A program made the translations under genes and the position numbers. The notes beneath the pieces were generated by a model. That model was given only the letters and a program-made list of their open reading frames with translations, had not been told where the DNA came from and made no database searches. Positions 16,048-20,900 of a stretch of DNA of 20,900 nucleotides are shown here, one piece after another. Source of the DNA: DATDCV01 sp036524155. Its GTDB lineage: Bacteria; Verrucomicrobiota; Verrucomicrobiia; Limisphaerales; UBA8199. The first letter of the stretch is position 1. The number at the start of each line of letters is the position of its first letter. The stretch spans positions 1 through 20,900 of the forward strand of contig DATDCV010000469.1 in the NCBI GenBank assembly GCA_036524155.1. Reading direction: 5' to 3'.

Positions 16048-16703
16048 CACCGGGCGTCCTGATTACTTTCGAGGGGACGGAAGGCAGCGGAAAATCGACC
16101 CAAATCGCCCTGCTGGGGGAGCGTTTGCGGGGGATAGGCCGCACCGTCCGCGTGCTGCGGGAACCCGGCGGCACACCCATTGGTGAGGAAATCCGCCATA
16201 CCCTCAAGCACAGCCACGCCAATCAGGCGATGACCGCCGAAACCGAATTGCTTTTGATGAACGCGAGCCGTGCTCAGTTGGTGCGCGAGGTCATTCGGCC
16301 GGCGTTGCAGGCGGGTGAGATTGTTCTCTGTGACCGCTTCTACGACTCCACGACTGTCTATCAGGGCTACGGTCGCCAATTGGATCTGAATATGGTCGAG
16401 GCCGTGATCGAGGTAGCCGTCGGTGAAACGCGACCCGACCTGACATTGCTGTTGATGGTTTCACAGGAACTCAGCGAACAACGACGGTTGACTCGCCAAG
16501 CTACAATGCCATTCATCCGCGACCGCATGGAGGAGGCGGACGCGAGTTTCTTCGCGCGAGTGGCGCTCGGCTACCGGGCCCTGGCGACCGCGGAACCGGA
16601 TCGGGTGCGGGTGATTCAAGCCGAGGGCTCGGTGGCACAAGTCGAGGCCGGGATCTGGGAACGCGTGCGTCCAATTATCAGCGCGACCCGACGGGGAATC
16701 TGA
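16044..16703 (+). CDS. tmk: Thymidylate kinase
   Basis: Phosphorylates dTMP to dTDP with ATP, an essential step to dTTP, in the cytoplasm. From ATG 16044 the protein is 219 residues, typical for the family. Seen: the P-loop FEGTEGSGKST (9-19), LREPGGTPIGEEIR (38 onward), DRFYDSTTVYQGYGR (substrate-binding DRF segment), and RDRMEEADASFF in the later part of the protein. The start overlaps the cysS stop as ATGA, indicating coupling. The open frame extends upstream to 15768, but those residues overlap cysS and add nothing family-like. Confidence 0.96.
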   Translation: MTPGVLITFEGTEGSGKSTQIALLGERLRGIGRTVRVLREPGGTPIGEEIRHTLKHSHANQAMTAETELLLMNASRAQLVREVIRPALQAGEIVLCDRFYDSTTVYQGYGRQLDLNMVEAVIEVAVGETRPDLTLLLMVSQELSEQRRLTRQATMPFIRDRMEEADASFFARVALGYRALATAEPDRVRVIQAEGSVAQVEAGIWERVRPIISATRRGI

Positions 16704-16804
16704 AAACGCGGCCGCAAATTCTAGGTCTCTAAGCGCGACGCAGACCCAGGGACTCCTGCGCGGTCCAGGTTAAGGCACCGTTTACAACGCGCCGCTGCAG
16801 GGCT

Positions 16805-17842
16805 CTACCGGCTCGCTTTGAGAACATCCTTTATCTTCACCGGCACGCCGCCTTTGGCTTTGCTGGCATCGGCGGCTTCCATGAACGCGAAGATCTCGAT
16901 GGTCTCATCGGGCTTCACCGGGGCGATGCCGGTTTGGAAGAACTTCATGATTTCGGCTACCAACGGTTCATAACCGTCAAACGAGCCAACCGGCGCCTCG
17001 CCCTTTTCGCCCCTGGCCAGGCCGTGAAAGTTCTTGTCCTCGCGGTACAGACCCTTGCGCCCGCCGCTCCAGGTGCCCGTGACTTCGATCTTGCCGTCGG
17101 AGGTTTTTCCGCGCTGGACGCTGACGCAACCGGTGCCCATGACCGTAAACAGCGACTCCACGCCGTGCACGCCGTACCAGTACAAGTCCGGATGATGCGG
17201 CTCAATCTCGCAAGGCCCATACGTTTCGGCATACGTCACCTTGCCGATGGAGCCGTGGCTGACCGCCTGCGTGCTTTTGGCGAACCTCAGCCCCGAGGAG
17301 CTGAAGACGGGTACCTTATTCCTTTTGGCGATTCGGAAAATTTCGCGCACGTCCTTGAGCGAGCCGGCCATCGGTTTGTCGATGAAAGCCGGCTTGCGCG
17401 CGTCGAGCACCGGCTTGACCTGCTCGAAGTGGGGGCGTCCATCAACGCTCTCGAGCAGCACCGCGTCCACGTTGCGGCACATCTCCTCAACCGTATCGTA
17501 GAACTTGACGCCGTATTTTTCGTTGAGGGTCTTCGCGTACTGATCGACCCGCGACCAGCTGGACGGCACATCGCGGCTGCCGCCCTTGAACGCGGCAACC
17601 ACTTTTCCGCCGGCGACATGGCCTTTGGCCTGGGGATTATTGATGACCTCCGTGAAGGCGGTCGCGTGTGATGTGTCACAACCGATGATGCCGATGCGCA
17701 GTTCCGATCCGGTCGCAGGCCACCAGGCCAGCAGCAGCGCGGAGACACCGACAGGAAAGACCGGAAGCGAAAGGCGAGCGAGGCCGGCTTCCGCGCAGCC
17801 GGAGATTCGGGACAGAACAGAAATGAGGATTGAGCAGATCAT
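16805..17842 (-). CDS. Exported Gfo/Idh/MocA-family oxidoreductase
   Basis: An NAD(P)-dependent oxidoreductase of the Gfo/Idh/MocA type, which usually oxidises or reduces hydroxyl groups on sugars and inositols. From ATG 17842 it is 345 residues. A hydrophobic stretch at about 25-42 (SLPVFPVGVSALLLAWW) followed by PATGS suggests a signal peptide with a long n-region. The Rossmann domain starts with RIGIIGCDTSH (49-59). FIDKPMAG (153-160) carries the DKP variant of the usual EKP motif. The C-terminal domain has HPDLYWYGVHGVESLF (217-232). The frame is open to 17992, but the added 50 residues cross the palindrome at 17909-17929 and look non-coding. It appears monocistronic, facing tmk. Substrate unknown; a sugar-acid or keto-sugar role is family-level inference. 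Confidence 0.85.
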   Translation of the reverse strand: MICSILISVLSRISGCAEAGLARLSLPVFPVGVSALLLAWWPATGSELRIGIIGCDTSHATAFTEVINNPQAKGHVAGGKVVAAFKGGSRDVPSSWSRVDQYAKTLNEKYGVKFYDTVEEMCRNVDAVLLESVDGRPHFEQVKPVLDARKPAFIDKPMAGSLKDVREIFRIAKRNKVPVFSSSGLRFAKSTQAVSHGSIGKVTYAETYGPCEIEPHHPDLYWYGVHGVESLFTVMGTGCVSVQRGKTSDGKIEVTGTWSGGRKGLYREDKNFHGLARGEKGEAPVGSFDGYEPLVAEIMKFFQTGIAPVKPDETIEIFAFMEAADASKAKGGVPVKIKDVLKASR

Positions 17843-17908
17843 ACAAGGAACATAGGGACCTGAGCCCCGAAAAATAAAGACCAAAAGCCAGAGCAGAGAG
17901 GTATTAAC

Positions 17909-17929
17909 GCTGGTAACCCGCTTACCAGC
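17909..17929. promoter_or_regulatory. Perfect palindrome, candidate operator upstream of the oxidoreductase
   Basis: GCTGGTAA (17909-17916) and TTACCAGC (17922-17929) are exact inverted repeats around CCCGC. The site lies 67 bases upstream of ATG 17842, a sensible operator position. The GGTAA...TTACC shape recalls LacI-family operators, but those normally have an even four-base centre and this one has five. No T-run follows on the minus strand, so a terminator is less likely. Confidence 0.4.
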
Positions 17930-17994
17930 TTGCCCCACCCAAAGGCCTGACCTTTTTGGCCCCAGTGGGTCACTTGAACCAGAACTGTGCATCG

Positions 17995-18039
17995 AAAACA
18001 GGCCTGCCGCCTCCGAGAGGCTCTCACCGGCGGCGCAGG
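17995..18039 (-). terminator. Possible intrinsic terminator of the 547-residue protein gene
   Basis: Reading on the minus strand, a GC-rich stem (arms 18029-18039 and 18003-18011, with a two-base bulge) encloses a smaller GAGA/TCTC helix. Four Ts follow at 17998-17995. It begins about 43 bases after the gene's stop. The T-run is short and offset from the stem, so efficiency is uncertain. Confidence 0.4.
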
Positions 18040-18082
18040 TATCACCCGATTGACGTGGCGGAAGTGAATTGACCAGGCCAAG

Positions 18083-19726
18083 TCACGGTTGGCGGTGACC
18101 AGCGGGGCTGTTTGTCCCAGGCGTCGGCGGCAGGAGACCATAGCGTCTCCTGAATGCCTCCAGGGCACTACCGGCAGTACTTTTCGATTCAGATGCTTTC
18201 TTTTGCAGCTCCGCCCTGGCGCGGCGGAACTCGGCTTCAACCTGCTCGGGCGTGGCGGGCAGTGGCCAGACGGCGTCGCGCGCGCGCCACCATTGGCGTG
18301 GCGCCTCCGCCAGAGGTTTCGGGTTACCGCCGTCGTCGACGCCGTTCTCACCAATTGAGTAGAGCAGAAAGGTGCCGTCCGGATTGGGGCGATAGCGCAG
18401 CGGCTTGCCGTCCATGGGATCGCGGGGAATCTGCGCCGCAAACTCGGGGCACAAACCACCCAACTCCGCCGGATACCGGCCATGTTTCAATTCGTACCTT
18501 TTGAGGGCGATGGCAGCGCCAAGCAGCGCACGCTGAATCTCGACCGTTCGAATCCGCGTCAGGAACCTTTCAGTGGTCTCTGCGGCGGAGAAGCCCAGCC
18601 CTGAGCGCGAGTCGTTGAGCCACTTGAAGGCCGAAGGGTGAGCGGCGCTCACGGCTGCGGCGGAGGCGTTAAAATCGCTCACTGCGATGGCCGGGCTGCC
18701 AGCCGTTTTTGCCCGGCGCACCGCGGCGATCGCTGCCTGCAGGATCTCGCCGTAGGCGATTTCATCATCATAAGACTGCCAGTACTTCCAAGCCCAATAC
18801 CCGGGATAGCGATGAACCGCGCTTTTAACGCCTGCCGCCGGATTGTCGACAATCTCTTTCCCAACTTGCGCGAGCTCGGCTAAACCTGAGGCGCTGCCTC
18901 CCGGTTGAAAATTGACGGCGCTGAAAGAACCGCGGCCAGCATCGAAGGTCTTTTCGATGAACAAGCGCTCGCAGGCAAGCACAGCCTCCGCTTGCGACAA
19001 CAGGTCCAGTTCCTGCCAACGGTCTTGAAGGACCTTCAATTGGCGGTCGTTCCAGCCGGGGCACTGGAGGGCTTCCCAACTCACATTGATTGCGATGGCG
19101 GCGATGGCGATGCGGACGAGTTCGGAGATCATCAACGGCTCCTTCCGGTAGCCCGTCACCAGTGTCGCGATGGCTTCGAGATCCTCCCAGGCGTTTGTGA
19201 TCCGGCCCACCTGCAACTCCACGCCGGCGCTCAACGAAAGCCACTGAGCCGAGGCCTTCACGTTCGCCAGGTGGGCGAGAGGCAGGTTTGGCCAAAGGCC
19301 ATAATCGAGATTAAAGCCGAAACCTGCAGAGCCTAACAGTGCCGCTCGAGCTCGCCCCAGCCCATCTTCATTCAAGCTCAGCAGAGATTCGAGCCCGGGC
19401 CACACATTCGTGGATTCATCCGTAGGCAGCACTTCCTCCCGGCAGGCGGCCAAAGCTCGGCCCGGCCCCAAGAACTTCATCAACGGAGCGTTGCTGAACG
19501 CCAGGCGGAACTGGCCTGCCGCCGCCATCAGGTCTGTGCCAGTCAGAATTTCCTCGGGTGAAAGCGCGGGCCGCAATTCAGCGAGCGTGGCGGGCTCGCC
19601 GCCCGTTTTGACCTGACCTCGGTAAGCATCGGCTCGCCATTTCGCCCGGTAATGCGTGCCCAGTGGCAGCACCACAACAGCGAGGATGGCGGCTCCCACG
19701 ATGACAAGTTTGATCCGCCGATTCAT
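18083..19726 (-). CDS. Membrane-anchored protein of unknown function with pseudopilin-like C-terminal motif
   Basis: I do not recognise a named family. From ATG 19726 (MNRRIKLVIVGAAILAVVVLPLG) the protein is 547 residues with one N-terminal transmembrane anchor (about 5-24). A TTG at 19765 would add 13 residues. The bulk is helical and Ala/Leu-rich, with ALSPEEILTGTDLMAAAGQF early and a Trp/Tyr-rich YPGYWAWKYWQSYDDE in the middle. Near the C-terminus, residues 415-467 read HGRYPAELGGL...IPRDPMDGKPLRY...FLLYSIGENGVDDGG. This matches the tail of type II secretion pseudopilin-like proteins (the DP..G...Y and YS.G.NG.DDGG signatures). The last 80 residues are charged and low in complexity. It is probably a periplasm-facing protein. 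It does not have the short prepilin leader of a true pseudopilin, so it is unlikely to be one. Confidence 0.7.
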   Translation of the reverse strand: MNRRIKLVIVGAAILAVVVLPLGTHYRAKWRADAYRGQVKTGGEPATLAELRPALSPEEILTGTDLMAAAGQFRLAFSNAPLMKFLGPGRALAACREEVLPTDESTNVWPGLESLLSLNEDGLGRARAALLGSAGFGFNLDYGLWPNLPLAHLANVKASAQWLSLSAGVELQVGRITNAWEDLEAIATLVTGYRKEPLMISELVRIAIAAIAINVSWEALQCPGWNDRQLKVLQDRWQELDLLSQAEAVLACERLFIEKTFDAGRGSFSAVNFQPGGSASGLAELAQVGKEIVDNPAAGVKSAVHRYPGYWAWKYWQSYDDEIAYGEILQAAIAAVRRAKTAGSPAIAVSDFNASAAAVSAAHPSAFKWLNDSRSGLGFSAAETTERFLTRIRTVEIQRALLGAAIALKRYELKHGRYPAELGGLCPEFAAQIPRDPMDGKPLRYRPNPDGTFLLYSIGENGVDDGGNPKPLAEAPRQWWRARDAVWPLPATPEQVEAEFRRARAELQKKASESKSTAGSALEAFRRRYGLLPPTPGTNSPAGHRQP

Positions 19727-20069
19727 AGGCGCGTGTGCATAGGGCAGGCGGTTTTCAGAGCCCAATGAATTGACAGGACAGGCTCGAATCGCTCACGGAG
19801 GACACCCCATTCCCAAGGGCGGCGACAGGGAAAATTACGGGTGCTGCTCACACGGAAATATCGCAAGGCCGTTGGCGAAGTCACGGATCGTCGCCGCGCA
19901 CTTCAGTCCGCAGCAACGTTCTATGGCAAATCTCTGGGCGTTATATGCAAACCCCCGGGTTTGGGCGGTGCTGCGGACTGAAGTCCGCGCGCCGCTCCGC
20001 GCAGTTTGCGGCTTGAGTATGGCGGGCCGACGAAGCACGATCCCGAGACGAGCGACAGCAAGTGCCAGC
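19727..20069. other. Divergent intergenic region with palindromic element
   Basis: 343 bases between divergent genes. It must hold promoters for the membrane-anchored protein and for the uroporphyrinogen-decarboxylase-family gene, but I cannot identify matched -35/-10 boxes. Its main visible structure is the inverted repeat at 19900-19984. Open frames here are short and look non-coding. Confidence 0.5.
19900..19984. repeat. Palindromic intergenic repeat, family B
   Basis: ACTTCAGTCCGCAGCA (19900-19915) is the exact reverse complement of 19969-19984, giving 16-base arms. A smaller palindrome, CAAACCC (19948-19954) and GGGTTTG (19957-19963), is nested between them. The right arm and its flank (19973-19994) recur at 3764-3785 with one mismatch, so this belongs to a dispersed family. 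The whole could fold as a long hairpin about 85 bases long. Confidence 0.75.
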
Positions 20070-20900
20070 ATGACTTCGAAAGAGCGAATGCTTCGGGCGC
20101 TGAACCTGGAGAAGCCTGACCGGCTGCCGGTAACCATCCACCAGTGGCAGCAGTACCATCTCGACAAATACCTCGGCGGGATGGATCCACTGGACGCGTT
20201 CAAAACCTGCGGCCTGGATGCGTCGATCCAGTATTTCGAGCCGATGGGGCAGTTCTGGGTCACCGACAGCGACCGCCGCAGGATGGATTCCCCCAAGTGG
20301 CTTGAGGATATCGAAGTCTATGAGGGCCCTCAGGACGAGAAGGTTTTACATCACACGATCACGACCCCAAAGGGCCAACTCACCTACAAAACCGGGGCGA
20401 ATCGGATGACCACCTGGATCACGGAGTATTTGATGAAAAAGCCCGAGGACCTGGATCTGATTGAGCGGTACCTGCCAGTTGGCAAACTCGACAAGAAGGC
20501 GGTCGCAGCCGAATACGACCGGGTTGGGGACAGCGGCATCTTGCGGGGTTTCGTCTGGGGCGACCAGGCCGGGTGCTGGCAGCATGCGTGCTGCCTCATG
20601 CCAGTGGAGGAGTTGATTCTCAAGTGCGCCGATCACCCGGAATGGGTGCATCGCCTGTTGCGCGCTTTACTGAAACGGAAGCTGCAGTTCATCGCGGAAT
20701 CGCTCGCCGGCGCGAGATTCGACCTGGTTGAGACCGGCGGCGGCGCGGGCAGTGACACGGTGATTTCTCCGAAGTTGCACCGTGAGTTTTGCCTGCCTTA
20801 CGACCAGCGAATGCACGAGGCGCTGCACCGCGCCGGGCAACAGGCTACCTACCACACCTGCGGGGGGATGATGCATCTGCTGGACCTGATTCTCGAAAAC
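20070..20900 (+). CDS. Uroporphyrinogen decarboxylase-fold protein, methyltransferase-like (3' end outside window)
   Basis: The first 277 residues of a URO-D-superfamily protein; the frame is open to the end of the window. The start MTSKERMLRALNLEKPDRLPV is the standard N-terminus of the family (ERxLxAL...PDRxPV). Later, ETGGGAGSDTVISPKLHREF and YHTCGG (H262, C264) match the MtaA/MtbA-like branch, where an HxC motif binds zinc to activate a thiol for methyl transfer. True HemE enzymes lack this pattern, so haem synthesis is unlikely. Cobalamin- or thiol-dependent methyl transfer, or a demethylase role, is the better family-level guess. No corrinoid protein is visible in the window. No strong ribosome site is seen; ATG 20070 is chosen from the family pattern. 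Confidence 0.85.
   Translation, partial: MTSKERMLRALNLEKPDRLPVTIHQWQQYHLDKYLGGMDPLDAFKTCGLDASIQYFEPMGQFWVTDSDRRRMDSPKWLEDIEVYEGPQDEKVLHHTITTPKGQLTYKTGANRMTTWITEYLMKKPEDLDLIERYLPVGKLDKKAVAAEYDRVGDSGILRGFVWGDQAGCWQHACCLMPVEELILKCADHPEWVHRLLRALLKRKLQFIAESLAGARFDLVETGGGAGSDTVISPKLHREFCLPYDQRMHEALHRAGQQATYHTCGGMMHLLDLILEN

Noticed and set aside
16934..17671. 245-residue open frame on the plus strand
   Set aside because: Antisense to the Gfo/Idh/MocA gene and rich in Arg/His without motifs.
1..20900. CRISPR arrays, tRNA or rRNA genes, prophage or transposase genes
   Set aside because: No regularly spaced direct repeats, no cloverleaf or rRNA-like segments and no integrase or transposase reading frame were seen.

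Overview
The window is high-GC bacterial DNA that looks like chromosome from a Verrucomicrobia-type (PVC) heterotroph. This rests on gene content and not on a marker gene. The evidence is two large secreted GH38-type glycosidases, a Tat-exported FAD oxidoreductase, a GH43 arabinanase-like enzyme, an exported Gfo/Idh/MocA oxidoreductase and a uroporphyrinogen-decarboxylase-fold protein, mixed with housekeeping genes. A tiny lipoprotein following a coiled-coil membrane protein, and palindromic repeats scattered between genes, fit the same group. I see no rRNA, tRNA, CRISPR array, transposase or phage gene.

Layout. Positions 1-6740 (+) hold a 5'-truncated GH38 gene, a Tat-signal FAD-dependent oxidoreductase and a second, complete GH38 paralogue. 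A palindromic repeat (6772-6866) precedes a class III PLP aminotransferase (+). A GH43 gene (-) converges on it. From 9558 a promoter with a consensus -35 box leads into a coiled-coil membrane protein and a GTGA-coupled 62-residue lipoprotein (+). These converge on the compact minus-strand operon rarA-fau-rny (14257 to 10633). A 374-base divergent spacer carries a second, inverted copy of the palindromic repeat and leads into cysS-tmk (+, ATGA overlap). The minus strand then carries a Gfo/Idh/MocA oxidoreductase and a membrane-anchored protein of unknown function with a pseudopilin-like tail. The window ends inside a uroporphyrinogen-decarboxylase-family gene (+), preceded by a second type of palindromic repeat.

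How the genes may work together. The first 6.7 kb look like an exported glycan-processing set: two GH38 enzymes and one exported flavoprotein. The GH43 protein and the exported Gfo/Idh/MocA protein suit the same lifestyle but are separate transcription units. The central block (rarA, fau, rny, cysS, tmk) is housekeeping: replication-fork maintenance, folate recycling, mRNA turnover, tRNA charging and dTTP synthesis.

Nothing here is a proven new system. The best leads are the GH38-flavoprotein-GH38 arrangement, with a possible metal-ligand change in one copy, and the two families of palindromic intergenic repeats.
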